Source: RGIG9060 sp052173655
Lineage (GTDB): Bacteria; Spirochaetota; Spirochaetia; Treponematales; Treponemataceae
NCBI GenBank assembly: GCA_052173655.1
Contig: JBQMYD010000003.1
Location: 240,138-304,137, forward strand
Direction: 5' to 3'
DNA length: 64,000 nucleotides
Both the position numbers and the translations under genes were made by a program. Below, one piece after another: positions 43,540 to 53,194 of this stretch. The notes under the pieces are model-generated. The model was given only the letters and a program-made list of their open reading frames with translations. It was not told where the DNA came from and ran no database searches. Every line of letters starts with the position of its first letter. Position 1 is the stretch's first letter.

Positions 43540-45513
43540 ATGGCAACTTATGAATTCCAAACAGAAGTGAATCAACTTTTAAAACTTATTATTCATTCAA
43601 TGTATTCGAATAAGGATATTTTTCTCAGAGAAATAATTTCAAATGCATCGGATGCTTTGGATAAACTAAAGTATCTTAATCTTTCAGACGATGCTTACAA
43701 GTCTATCAATTTTGATCCTAGAATTGATATTTCGTTTGATGAAAAAGAGCACATCCTTGTAGTTCAGGATACAGGAATCGGTATGAGCGAACAGGATTTG
43801 AACAACAATCTTGGAACAATTGCTCGTTCAGGAACAAAAGCTTTTATGGAAGCTCTCGAAAATGAAGCAAAAAAAGATTCTGCCTTGATAGGTCAATTTG
43901 GAGTAGGATTTTACTCGGCATTTATGGCATCTTCAAAGATTGAAGTAATTACACGTAAGGCTTCATCCGATAAGCTTTATCGTTGGGTAAGTAACGGTAC
44001 TAATAATTATGAAATAGAAGAACTTGCCTTAGACAGCGAAGTTTCAAGAAAGTATGGATTTGAAGACAGTTCAAAAAACGGTTCTGCAGTTGTAATGTAT
44101 TTGAATGAAGAAAGTACAGAATATGCTTCAAGATGGAAGATTGAAAGTTTAATCAAAAAATATTCGGATCATATTGCTTTTCCAATTTTTCTTCACTACA
44201 CACAAAACAAATATGACGACAAAGGCAATGTAACGGAAACGGAAAGTAAAATCGATAAAGTAAACAGTGCTTCTGCTCTATGGAAAAGAAGCAAAACGGA
44301 ATTGAAGGTTGAAGATTACAACGATTTTTATAAAACAATCAGCCATGATTCCGGAGATCCTCTTATGTATATTCATACTAATGCAGAGGGTACTCAAGAG
44401 TATACAACACTTTTTTATGTGCCGGAAACTGCTCCTTTTGATATGTATCAAGCAGATTATGCAAGTGGTGTAAAACTGTATGTAAAGCGAGTTTTTATAA
44501 CGGATGACGATAAGGAATTATTGCCTTCATATCTGCGTTTTATTAGAGGTGTAATTGATAGTGAAGATTTGCCTCTAAATGTCAGCAGAGAGATTTTGCA
44601 GCAAAATAGAATTTTAACTTCGATAAAAACTCAATCAGTAAAAAAATTGCTTGGCGAGTTCAAAAAAATGGGTGAAAAAGCGGATAAAGCTTATGAAATT
44701 GCTGAAAGCGAACGAACCGATGAACAAAAAGAAGCAATTTCAAAATGGGTAAAATTTATCAATCAATATAACAGACCTTTAAAAGAAGGTTTATACAGTG
44801 ATTTTTCAAATAAGGATGAAATTGCTGAGATTATTAGGTTTAAAAGTACTGCTGAACAGGGGACGGGCGATGACAGATGGACAAGTTTTGCCTCTTATGT
44901 TCAAAGGATGAAAGCTGATCAAAAGGCCATTTACTACATAACCGGAGGAGACGAAAAAAATCTTCGTGCAAGTCCGCTTTTGGAAGCTTACAAGGCAAAA
45001 GGTTTTGAAGTTCTTATTATGGGAGATGACTTGGATGATATTGTTATTCCGTCCCTTAATAATTACAAGGAATTTGAGCTAAAGGCTGTAAACAGAGCCG
45101 GAAGTGATGAGGAATTAGGAATCAACAAAGAAGAAGCTGAAAAAAAGGCTAAAGAAATGAAACCTGTAGTAGAAAAAATAAAAGCGGCTTTGGGGGACAA
45201 AGTAAAAGATGTAGTTCTTTCAAAACGCTTGAGTGATTCTCCTTGTTGTATTGTTGTGGATGAAAAAGATCCTACTTTCCAAATGGAACGAATGATGAGA
45301 GCTATGGGGCAGAATATACCGGGAAATGTAAAGGCAATTTTGGAAATCAACGGTGATCATGCAATAATTAAAAAGATTGCTGCAAGCGAAGATAGCGAAT
45401 ACATTTCAAACGTTGCCCATGTATTACTTGATCAATCCTTGCTGGTAGGAGGAGCTGAATTAAGCGATCCTGCAGAGTTTGTAAAGAGAATGAACAAGTT
45501 AATCAGCATGTAA
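43540..45513 (+). CDS. htpG: Hsp90-family chaperone HtpG
   Basis: This is a 657-residue cytoplasmic ATP-dependent chaperone. The GHKL ATPase domain has REIISNASDALDKL, DTGIGMS, GTIARSGTKAFM and GQFGVGFYSAFM. The middle domain has LYVKRVFITDD and LPLNVSREILQQ with the catalytic arginine. The C-terminal dimerisation domain follows. GAGGTG lies 9 bases before ATG 43540; an ATG at 43513 in the same frame would add nine residues. It is divergent from hsp20 and shares its upstream region. Confidence 0.96.
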   Translation: MATYEFQTEVNQLLKLIIHSMYSNKDIFLREIISNASDALDKLKYLNLSDDAYKSINFDPRIDISFDEKEHILVVQDTGIGMSEQDLNNNLGTIARSGTKAFMEALENEAKKDSALIGQFGVGFYSAFMASSKIEVITRKASSDKLYRWVSNGTNNYEIEELALDSEVSRKYGFEDSSKNGSAVVMYLNEESTEYASRWKIESLIKKYSDHIAFPIFLHYTQNKYDDKGNVTETESKIDKVNSASALWKRSKTELKVEDYNDFYKTISHDSGDPLMYIHTNAEGTQEYTTLFYVPETAPFDMYQADYASGVKLYVKRVFITDDDKELLPSYLRFIRGVIDSEDLPLNVSREILQQNRILTSIKTQSVKKLLGEFKKMGEKADKAYEIAESERTDEQKEAISKWVKFINQYNRPLKEGLYSDFSNKDEIAEIIRFKSTAEQGTGDDRWTSFASYVQRMKADQKAIYYITGGDEKNLRASPLLEAYKAKGFEVLIMGDDLDDIVIPSLNNYKEFELKAVNRAGSDEELGINKEEAEKKAKEMKPVVEKIKAALGDKVKDVVLSKRLSDSPCCIVVDEKDPTFQMERMMRAMGQNIPGNVKAILEINGDHAIIKKIAASEDSEYISNVAHVLLDQSLLVGGAELSDPAEFVKRMNKLISM

Positions 45514-45533
45514 TGAACTTGTATTTATTAAAA

Positions 45534-46718
45534 TTACTGGTTTGCGTAGTTAGCAAAGTAATTTTGAATCAAAACAACCGGAGTTCCCTTATCGCCTGAT
45601 CCTGAAGTAAGGTCGGAAAGGGAACCCAGAAGATCTGTCAGTTGGCGAGGTGTTGTTCCTTGCGTTTCCATTTTACCTTTGAGATCCGAATCTTTTTCTT
45701 TGATTCGTTTTATCATAGCTTCTTTTAGCTGTTCTCCGCTAAGATCTTTGAATTCGTTGTCGCTAAGATATTTTAATTTAAGTTCGTTTGGAGTTCCAAG
45801 TAATCCTTTTGTGAAAGCAGGCGAAACAACAGGATCTGCAAGCTCCCAAATTCCTCCTCTAGGATCTTTAAAAGCTCCGTCGCCGTAAACCATGACTTCA
45901 ACTTTTTTGCCGTAAATTTTTTCGATACGTTGAGCAATATCTTCGACTAAAACTTGACAATTTCTAGGAAAAAGTTTTACGGAATTGTCTGTTGCAAGAT
46001 TGGAACCCAATAATCCAAAGTTTTCATTAAAACCGGAACCGTCAATACTTTGTGTAAGAATTTCATCTAAACAGATAATTTTTTTTGCGCCGGCTTTTTC
46101 AAGGATTTTTTTATTTCTTTTTCTTTCATGAATTGAAGCTATAATTACATTGTCTGCGTATTTTAAAATTGCTTTAGGGTCATTTGCAAGAATAACTTGT
46201 GTATCGCTACATTCGGATGCATTTTTATAAAAATTTATATAATCTACACCTGTAAATTCATGAACCGTATTAGGAAAAATTTTATGAAACTCTTTGTCTG
46301 TAAATACATCAGAATAAGGATTTATTCCGCTGTCAAAAAGTACATCCGGGGAAATGAGTTTGTTTCCGACCTCATCTGCCGGATATGAAAGCATAATAAT
46401 AAGTTTTTTTACTCCTCGTGAAATCCCCTTGAGCAGCATGGAAAATCTGTTTCTGCTCATTATTGGAAAAATTAAGCCTACAGGTTCGTCTCCAAATTTA
46501 TTTTTAACGTCTTTTGCAATTTGATCTGCTGTAGCGTAGTTACCTTGAGAAATTCCTACAACTGCTTCGGTAATTGCAATTACGTCTTTATCTTGAAGTT
46601 CTATATTTGCCTCTTTTATGCAGTTTCCGATTGAATCTACAACAATAGAAGCCAAATCATCGCCTTGTTTTATAATCGGGGTTTTTACGCCTCTAGAAAT
46701 AGTTCCGCTGAATTTCAT
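45534..46718 (-). CDS. Coenzyme F420-0:glutamate ligase (CofE)-like protein
   Basis: This 394-residue protein has the CofE-type N-terminus (SRGVKTPIIKQGDDLASIV, DVIAITEAVVGISQGN) and the segment VMVYGDGAFKDPRGGIWELADP near residue 270. It is longer than archaeal CofE, with extra middle and C-terminal segments. Treponemes are not known to make F420, so it probably ligates glutamate or another amino acid to a different acceptor. AGGAG precedes ATG 46718. It is divergent from a LysR gene that might regulate it. Confidence 0.75.
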   Translation of the reverse strand: MKFSGTISRGVKTPIIKQGDDLASIVVDSIGNCIKEANIELQDKDVIAITEAVVGISQGNYATADQIAKDVKNKFGDEPVGLIFPIMSRNRFSMLLKGISRGVKKLIIMLSYPADEVGNKLISPDVLFDSGINPYSDVFTDKEFHKIFPNTVHEFTGVDYINFYKNASECSDTQVILANDPKAILKYADNVIIASIHERKRNKKILEKAGAKKIICLDEILTQSIDGSGFNENFGLLGSNLATDNSVKLFPRNCQVLVEDIAQRIEKIYGKKVEVMVYGDGAFKDPRGGIWELADPVVSPAFTKGLLGTPNELKLKYLSDNEFKDLSGEQLKEAMIKRIKEKDSDLKGKMETQGTTPRQLTDLLGSLSDLTSGSGDKGTPVVLIQNYFANYANQ

Positions 46719-46871
46719 TTTTTTTCTCCTGTGGGAAAATCTTGTATTTTCCTTGTCAAAATGTGTACTGAATACCAACTGTTGAAACTATAACAGGATT
46801 TATGTTATAAGTAAAATATATATTTATTATATTTATGATAAGTAATTATTATACTAAGGAAAGCATGAAAC

Positions 46872-47756
46872 TTGATTACAGATCTTAATCTTTTGCGAGT
46901 TTTTTATACGGCAGCAGAGCAAAATTCAATTTCAAAGGCAGCTCAAATTTTACACATAAGTCAACCTGCAATTAGTCAGCATATAAAAAATTTAGAAGCT
47001 CAGATAGGATTTCAAGTTTTTGTACGAAGTAAAAAAGGAGTAAAAGTTACAAACGAAGCTGTAGAACTTTTCGGATATTGCAAAGTTATTTTTAAACAGG
47101 TAGATCTTTTAAATTTTGCTTTATCTGATATAACAAGTCTTAATACCGGTATTTTAAATATTGGTGCCAGCGATACTATTTGCAAATATTATTTGATCGA
47201 TAAACTAAAAGGTTTTGAAAAAATTTATCCAAAAATTCGCTATCGTGTTACAAATTGTACAACAAGCGAATCTTTGAATTTGTTAAATGATAAAGAAGTT
47301 GATATTGCTTTTGTTCATGCTCCAATTGTTGTAAGCGATAAAAAAAATTTTACAATTCAGCGTTGTCTTATTTTGGAAGATTATTTTGTATGTTCCAAGG
47401 ATTTTAATTGTGCTTCAATAAACCATTTAAAAGATTTGGAAAATTATCGAACTCTCTTTTTGGAACCTTCCAGTCATTCAAGGCGGTTTTTGGATGAAAA
47501 TCTTTTGCGTTATGGAGTAAAGCTTAAACCGAAATTTGAACTTGCTTCTTTAGATCTTTTAATTGAATTTTGTAAAAAAAATATGGGTATTATTTGTGTT
47601 TCAAAACAGTATATCCAGCAAGAATTAAAAAAAAAGGAACTAAAAATTATAGATATCGAAGAAAAATTGGAAAAACGTTCAATTTCTTTAGTTGTAAATA
47701 ATAACTATGTTTCCAATGCTGCAAAAAAATTTTTAGATTTTGTGATCGGAAAATAA
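46872..47756 (+). CDS. LysR-family transcriptional regulator
   Basis: This 294-residue regulator has an N-terminal winged helix (LNLLRVFYTAAEQNSISKAA, ISQPAISQHIKNLEAQIG) and a periplasmic-binding-like effector domain. Translation starts at TTG 46872 with AAGGAAAG 8 bases upstream; the nearby ATG at 46865 is in another frame and stops quickly. It is divergent from the CofE-like gene, the usual arrangement for LysR control of a neighbour. Confidence 0.88.
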   Translation: MITDLNLLRVFYTAAEQNSISKAAQILHISQPAISQHIKNLEAQIGFQVFVRSKKGVKVTNEAVELFGYCKVIFKQVDLLNFALSDITSLNTGILNIGASDTICKYYLIDKLKGFEKIYPKIRYRVTNCTTSESLNLLNDKEVDIAFVHAPIVVSDKKNFTIQRCLILEDYFVCSKDFNCASINHLKDLENYRTLFLEPSSHSRRFLDENLLRYGVKLKPKFELASLDLLIEFCKKNMGIICVSKQYIQQELKKKELKIIDIEEKLEKRSISLVVNNNYVSNAAKKFLDFVIGK

Positions 47757-47833
47757 AATTTTTGTTTAAATAATAAATTTTTTACTTTTATAATCGATCA
47801 GGTTTTTTTCGGATAAAAAAATTTTACAGATTT

Positions 47834-47863
47834 TTGCTTGAAAAACAGAATTTATGCTAGAAT
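47834..47863 (+). promoter_or_regulatory. Candidate promoter of the second LysR gene
   Basis: TTGCTT (47834-47839) and TAGAAT (47858-47863) are 18 bases apart, giving a leader of about 57 nucleotides before ATG 47927. Confidence 0.45.
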
Positions 47864-47926
47864 AACAAGTACATTGCTTGCTGTAAAAAATGTATTAAAA
47901 ACTTGTAAAGGGAGCTATGAAATTTT

Positions 47927-48850
47927 ATGAATTTTTATCATATGAAGTATGCTTTGGTTATTTCTCAGACTAATTCAATAAACAAAGCTGCAGAAGAACT
48001 TTATGTGGGAGCTCCTGCTCTCAGTCGGGCTATAAAAGAATTGGAAAGCAATTTGGGGGTAACTTTATTTGAAAGAAGTGCTAAGGGTATGTTTCTTACT
48101 CCGGACGGAGAGGTCTTTATAAGATATGCACGTAAAATTTTAAAGCAGGTTGATGATGTTGAAACAATTTTTAGAGAAGGTTCCGGTGCAAAAAAAAGTT
48201 TTTCAATTTCGGTTCCCGGAGCAAGTTATATAGCCGAAGCCTTTGTTGAATTTTCAAAAAAGGTCAATCGTTCAATGGAAGCGGAAATTTACTATAACGA
48301 AACAAATGCCTCAAAAGCGATAAAAAATATAGAAAAAGAGGGTTATAAACTGTGTATTTTGCGATATGAGCAACAGTATGAAAATTATTATCAAACCATG
48401 TTGGAAGAAAAAAATCTCGACTCGCAATTGATAGCAGAGTTTAGGTATGAGTTACTAATAAGCAAAAATTCCGAATTAAGCAAAAAAGATGTTATAGCAC
48501 TTGACGATTTAAAAGATTACATGGAAATTACATATGCAGATCTTTACGTTCCGACTTTGCCGTTTTCGGAAATAAAAAAAACTGAATTATCCGGTATTAG
48601 CAACAGACGGATATTTTTGTTTGAACGTTGCAGCCAATTTGAGTTGTTAGCAAAAAATCCTGAAACGTTTATGATGGTTTCTCCTATTCCGCAAGATTTG
48701 TTGGATCGTTACGGACTTATCGTAAAAAAAATTGAAAATAACAATCGTATATATAAAGATGTTTTAGTTCATTTTAAAAATTATTCTTTTTCAGAACTTG
48801 ATAAGATATTTATAGAAGAATTACAAACTGTCAAAAAAAAGTTTTTTTAA
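47927..48850 (+). CDS. LysR-family transcriptional regulator
   Basis: This 307-residue regulator starts MNFYHMKYALVISQTNSINK and has the helix-turn-helix GAPALSRAIKELESNLGVTLFER, followed by an effector domain less similar to the preceding LysR protein. It lies between that gene and rex. Its target is not apparent; the rex-adhE operon downstream is one candidate. Confidence 0.87.
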   Translation: MNFYHMKYALVISQTNSINKAAEELYVGAPALSRAIKELESNLGVTLFERSAKGMFLTPDGEVFIRYARKILKQVDDVETIFREGSGAKKSFSISVPGASYIAEAFVEFSKKVNRSMEAEIYYNETNASKAIKNIEKEGYKLCILRYEQQYENYYQTMLEEKNLDSQLIAEFRYELLISKNSELSKKDVIALDDLKDYMEITYADLYVPTLPFSEIKKTELSGISNRRIFLFERCSQFELLAKNPETFMMVSPIPQDLLDRYGLIVKKIENNNRIYKDVLVHFKNYSFSELDKIFIEELQTVKKKFF

Positions 48851-48880
48851 TTTTAGAGTTGATAAAAATTCAATTTTTTT

Positions 48881-48908
48881 TTTACAGTTAATCTGTAGTA
48901 TGTATATC
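48881..48908 (+). promoter_or_regulatory. Candidate promoter of the rex-adhE operon
   Basis: TTTACA (48881-48886) and TATATC (48903-48908) are 16 bases apart. The leader to the rex GTG would be about 100 nucleotides. Confidence 0.4.
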
Positions 48909-48961
48909 GATAAATGAAATACTGAATTGAAAAATTGGCAATTCTCAATTGGTAAAAACCG

Positions 48962-48979
48962 TGTTAAATTGATTTAAAA
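48962..48979. promoter_or_regulatory. Possible Rex operator
   Basis: TGTTAAATTGATTTAAAA is a near palindrome of two 7-base halves around 4 bases, resembling the Rex pattern TTGTTAA-N4-TTAACAA but with changes at the ends. Its place just before rex fits autoregulation; the match is only moderate. Confidence 0.3.
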
Positions 48980-49013
48980 GTCGATTTTGACGATGTAAAA
49001 AAGAGGTAAAAAA

Positions 49014-49628
49014 GTGGAAAAAAAAGCGATTTCACGAGCAAGTATCGGAAGATTGCCTACATATCTAAATTATCTAAAAGCTTTACCATCTGATGTAAAC
49101 AGTATCTCTGCAACGACCATAGCAAAAAACTTAAATTTTGGAGAAGTACAAGTTAGAAAAGATCTTGCATCTCTTTGCGGTTCGGGGCGTCCTAAAATCG
49201 GTTATTCACGTGATAAATTGACTGAAAGTTTAGAGTCTTTTTTATGCAGTAAAAACGGAACGGCGGTTGTAGTTGGAGCAGGAAAGCTGGGAAGAGCTTT
49301 GTTGGGCTATGGCGATTTTGACAGATACGGAATTTCTATGCTTGCTGCATTCGATAAAGATGAAAAAGTTTCGAATACTGTTGTTTCCGGTAAGCCTGTA
49401 TTGCCTATAGAAGAATTATCTTCGTACTGCAAGGAGCATGATGTAAAAATCGGTATAATTACTGTTCCCTCAGAAGCTGCTCAGGAAGTATTCGAGATGT
49501 TGTATGACTGCGGGATTAGAGCCGTATGGTGCTTTTCACCGTGTCAATTAAATAAACCGGAGGATGCCATTATTCAGTACGAAAATATGGCTTTATCTTT
49601 GGCTCACTTAAAATCAAAAATTAATTAA
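49014..49628 (+). CDS. rex: Redox-sensing repressor Rex
   Basis: Rex represses fermentation genes and releases DNA when NADH/NAD+ rises. The 204-residue protein has the N-terminal winged helix (ATTIAKNLNFGEVQVRKDLAS), the Rossmann NADH-binding VVVGAGKLGRALLGYGDF near residue 80 and a C-terminal domain-swapping helix. It starts at GTG with AGAGGT upstream. It is 20 bases before adhE, a classic Rex target. Confidence 0.95.
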   Translation: MEKKAISRASIGRLPTYLNYLKALPSDVNSISATTIAKNLNFGEVQVRKDLASLCGSGRPKIGYSRDKLTESLESFLCSKNGTAVVVGAGKLGRALLGYGDFDRYGISMLAAFDKDEKVSNTVVSGKPVLPIEELSSYCKEHDVKIGIITVPSEAAQEVFEMLYDCGIRAVWCFSPCQLNKPEDAIIQYENMALSLAHLKSKIN

Positions 49629-49648
49629 TAAGTTTTAGGAGGTTATTA

Positions 49649-52270
49649 ATGAAATTAACTGAAAGAAAAATTGTGGATAGTGTGGAAACGCTTGAAGAAA
49701 CACTTGTAAAATTAAAAGCTGCACAAAAGAAATTTTCTACTTTTACTCAAGAAAAGGTAGATGAAATTTTTAAAGCAGCTGCCCTTGCTGCCAATAAAGC
49801 AAGAGTTCCTCTTGCAAAAATGGCTGTTGCAGAAACAGGGATGGGCGTTGTAGAAGATAAAGTTATAAAAAACAATTATGCTTCAGAATATATTTACAAT
49901 GCGTACAAAAATACTAAGACTTGTGGAGTTTTGGAAGAAGACAAATCGTACGGAACAAAAAGAATAGCTGAGCCGATCGGTGTAATCGCTGCTGTAATTC
50001 CTACAACAAATCCTACTTCTACCGCAATTTTTAAAACACTTATTGCATTAAAAACAAGGAACGGTATTATTATTTCTCCGCACCCTAGAGCAAAAGAATC
50101 TACAATTGAGGCTGCAAAAATAGTACTTAATGCAGCTGTTGAAGCAGGAGCTCCTGAAGGAATAATTGAATGGATTGACGTTCCAAGTCTTGAAATGACC
50201 AATTTGGTTATGAAAGAAGCTGATATTATTCTTGCAACAGGTGGCCCGGGAATGGTAAAGGCTGCTTATTCAAGTGGAAAACCTGCTCTTGGTGTAGGTG
50301 CAGGAAATACCCCTGCAATTATTGATGAAAGTGCAGATATTGTTTTGGCAGTAAACTCTATTATACATTCAAAAACATTTGATAATGGTATGATTTGTGC
50401 TTCGGAACAGTCTGTTATTGTTCATAAAAATGTATACAATGCTGTAAAATCCGAATTTACGGTACGAGGATGCTATTTCTTAAATCCTGAAGAAACAGAA
50501 AAAGTTAGAAAAACTATTTTAATTAACGGAGCTCTTAATGCAAAAATCGTAGGTCAGTCTGCTTATAAGATTGCAGAACTTTCCGGCATAAAAGTGCCTG
50601 AAAGCAGTAAAATCCTTATTGGAGAAGTTGAGAGCGTTGATATTTCAGAAGAATTTGCTCATGAAAAACTTTCTCCTGTACTTGCAATGTACAAAGCTGA
50701 AGATATACAGGATGCATTCAACAAAGCTGAACAACTTGTTGCAGACGGAGGATACGGACACACTTCTTCCATCTATCTCAACAACCTTACAGAACAAGCT
50801 AAAATTGATGAATTCAGTGCACGCATGAAAACTTGTAGAATTTTGGTAAACACACCTTCTTCTCACGGTGGAATTGGAGATTTGTACAACTTCAAACTTC
50901 CTCCATCACTAACACTTGGATGCGGCTCTTGGGGAGGAAACAGTGTTTCCGAAAACGTTGGGGTAAAGCATCTTATCAATATAAAAACAGTTGCTGAAAG
51001 GAGAGAAAACATGTTGTGGTTCAGAGCACCGGAAAAAGTTTATATCAAAAAAGGTTGTATGCCTGTAGCATTAGATGAATTGAAAAATGTGATGGGCAAA
51101 AAACGAGCATTTATCGTTACGGATAGTTTCCTTTACAAAAATGCTTATACAAAACCTATTACTGATAAACTTGAAGAGATGGGAATTGAACACACAACTT
51201 TCTTTGACGTAGCTCCCGATCCTACCATTGGTTGTGCAAGAGCAGGAACGGAACAAATGAGAACATTCCAACCTGATACAATTATTGCATTAGGTGGTGG
51301 TTCTGCTATGGATGCTGCAAAGATTATGTGGGTAATGTATGAACATCCTGAGGCTGATTTTATGGATATGGCTATGCGTTTTATTGATATCCGTAAGCGT
51401 GTATACACTTTCCCTAAAATGGGCGAAAAAGCATATTTTATTGCAATTCCTACTTCCGCCGGAACAGGTTCCGAAGTTACTCCTTTTGCCGTTATTACCG
51501 ATGAAACAACGGGAGTTAAATATCCGCTTGCAGATTATCAGTTAATGCCTAACATGGCAATCATCGATGCAGATTTCCATATGTCAGCTCCAAAAGGTCT
51601 TACAGCTTCTTCCGGTATCGATGCTGTAACTCATGCACTTGAGGCTTATGCTTCTGTTATGGCAACAGATTACACTGACGGTTTGGCAAAACAAGCTTTG
51701 CAGACTATTTTTGAATATTTGCCTAGAGCTTACGATGATGGTCTGACAGATGTAAAAGCCAGAGAAAAAATGGCGAATGCTGCTACTATGGCAGGTATGG
51801 CTTTTGCTAATGCATTCCTCGGTGTTTGCCACTCTATGGCACACAAACTTGGAGCTTTCCATCACTTGCCGCATGGAGTTGCAAACGCTTTGATGATAGA
51901 AGAGGTGCTTCGCTTTAATGCAGAAGAAGCTCCTGCAAAAATGGGAACATTCTCACAGTATGATCACCCACATACTCTTGCTCGTTATGCAGAGGTTGCT
52001 GATGCATTAAATTTGGGAGGAAAAAACAATACAGAAAAACTTGAAAGATTGATTAAAGCTATAAATGATCTGAAAGCACGAGTTGGAATTAAAGCAACAA
52101 TAAAAGATTACAACGTTGATGAAAAAGATTTCTTAGATAGACTTGATGCAATGGTTGAACAAGCTTTTGATGATCAGTGTACAGGTGCAAATCCTCGCTA
52201 TCCGTTAATGACTGAAATTAAGCAGATGTATTTAAATGCTTATTACGGAACCAAAAACAGTACAAAATAA
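49649..52270 (+). CDS. adhE: Bifunctional acetaldehyde-CoA/alcohol dehydrogenase
   Basis: AdhE reduces acetyl-CoA to ethanol with two NADH, the main NADH sink of mixed-acid fermenters. The 873-residue chain has an aldehyde dehydrogenase domain (about 1-440) with catalytic Cys in NGMICASEQS near 248. An iron alcohol dehydrogenase domain (about 460-873) has the GGGSAMDAAK dinucleotide motif and metal ligands in GIDAVTHALEAY and CHSMAHKLGAFHHLPHG. A very strong AGGAGG site lies before the ATG. Co-transcription with rex suggests direct NADH control. Confidence 0.97.
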   Translation: MKLTERKIVDSVETLEETLVKLKAAQKKFSTFTQEKVDEIFKAAALAANKARVPLAKMAVAETGMGVVEDKVIKNNYASEYIYNAYKNTKTCGVLEEDKSYGTKRIAEPIGVIAAVIPTTNPTSTAIFKTLIALKTRNGIIISPHPRAKESTIEAAKIVLNAAVEAGAPEGIIEWIDVPSLEMTNLVMKEADIILATGGPGMVKAAYSSGKPALGVGAGNTPAIIDESADIVLAVNSIIHSKTFDNGMICASEQSVIVHKNVYNAVKSEFTVRGCYFLNPEETEKVRKTILINGALNAKIVGQSAYKIAELSGIKVPESSKILIGEVESVDISEEFAHEKLSPVLAMYKAEDIQDAFNKAEQLVADGGYGHTSSIYLNNLTEQAKIDEFSARMKTCRILVNTPSSHGGIGDLYNFKLPPSLTLGCGSWGGNSVSENVGVKHLINIKTVAERRENMLWFRAPEKVYIKKGCMPVALDELKNVMGKKRAFIVTDSFLYKNAYTKPITDKLEEMGIEHTTFFDVAPDPTIGCARAGTEQMRTFQPDTIIALGGGSAMDAAKIMWVMYEHPEADFMDMAMRFIDIRKRVYTFPKMGEKAYFIAIPTSAGTGSEVTPFAVITDETTGVKYPLADYQLMPNMAIIDADFHMSAPKGLTASSGIDAVTHALEAYASVMATDYTDGLAKQALQTIFEYLPRAYDDGLTDVKAREKMANAATMAGMAFANAFLGVCHSMAHKLGAFHHLPHGVANALMIEEVLRFNAEEAPAKMGTFSQYDHPHTLARYAEVADALNLGGKNNTEKLERLIKAINDLKARVGIKATIKDYNVDEKDFLDRLDAMVEQAFDDQCTGANPRYPLMTEIKQMYLNAYYGTKNSTK

Positions 52271-52313
52271 CCGTATAAGACGGAATTATAAAACGGGAAA
52301 AAGGAGAAAAAAA

Positions 52314-53063
52314 ATGAATCTTGGTAAAGTTATAGCAAAAAGAAGTAACAAGACGATTTATTGTGAAGGCGGAAAATGTTTTAAAGTTTTCGATGAAAAT
52401 TTTTCAAAAGCTGACATTTTAAATGAAGCTCTTAACCATGCCAGAGTTGAAGAAACAGGATTAAATATTCCTAAAATTCTTGAAGTTACGGTTATTGATG
52501 GAAAATGGGCTATAGTTTTAGAATACATAGAGGGAAAAACTCTTGCACAGCTTATGGAAGAAAATCCTGCAAAGAAGGATGAATATCTTGACATGTTTGT
52601 TGATCTGCAAATAGAAATGCACAAAAAACTATGCAACGGACTTAATAAGATGAAAGACAAGATGAATCGAAAAATAAGTGCAACTGATTTGTCTGCTACT
52701 ATACGTTATGAGTTACATACTCGATTGGAAAGCGTGCCTAACCACAATAAATTGTGTCACGGTGACTTTAACCCTTCAAACATAATCCTTACGGATGATG
52801 GGAAAAAGTTCATTATTGACTGGTCTCATGCAACGCAAGGAAATGCTTCTGCGGACGTTGCAAGAACTTATCTTTTGTTTTGCTTAAACGGCGATACCGA
52901 AGGAGCAAAAAAATATCTGGATTTGTTCTGTGAAAAAACTGATACGGCAAAGCAATATGTTCAAAAATGGATGCCTATTGTTGCAGCTTCTCAGACAGTA
53001 AAGGGAAATGCTGAAGAACGTGAATTCCTAAATTCTTGGATTGATGTTGCAGAGTATCAATAA
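52314..53063 (+). CDS. APH/choline-kinase-like phosphotransferase
   Basis: This protein of about 249 residues has a protein-kinase-like fold. It shows an N-terminal beta lobe (VIAKRSNKTIYCEGGKCFKVF), a catalytic loop LCHGDFNPSNIIL and metal-binding IIDWSHATQGNASADVAR. It resembles aminoglycoside/choline phosphotransferases but is not close to resistance enzymes; the substrate is unknown. AAGGAG precedes ATG 52314. It follows adhE by 43 bases and ends before a terminator, so it is the third gene of the rex operon. Confidence 0.8.
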   Translation: MNLGKVIAKRSNKTIYCEGGKCFKVFDENFSKADILNEALNHARVEETGLNIPKILEVTVIDGKWAIVLEYIEGKTLAQLMEENPAKKDEYLDMFVDLQIEMHKKLCNGLNKMKDKMNRKISATDLSATIRYELHTRLESVPNHNKLCHGDFNPSNIILTDDGKKFIIDWSHATQGNASADVARTYLLFCLNGDTEGAKKYLDLFCEKTDTAKQYVQKWMPIVAASQTVKGNAEEREFLNSWIDVAEYQ

Positions 53064-53128
53064 AAAAAGTAAAAAGTTTTTAGAAAAAATTTTCTAGAAA
53101 CTAAAGAAGTATTTATGTACTTATGGGG

Positions 53129-53166
53129 CTGTCCAAAAACTTTTGTTTTTGGACAGTTTCCTTTTC
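53129..53166 (+). terminator. Terminator of the rex-adhE operon
   Basis: A perfect 12-base stem (CTGTCCAAAAAC with GTTTTTGGACAG) around TTTT is followed by TTTCCTTTTC. It ends the operon before the HAD gene. Confidence 0.8.
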
Positions 53167-53194
53167 TTATCTGTATTTATACGGAGTGAAACAT

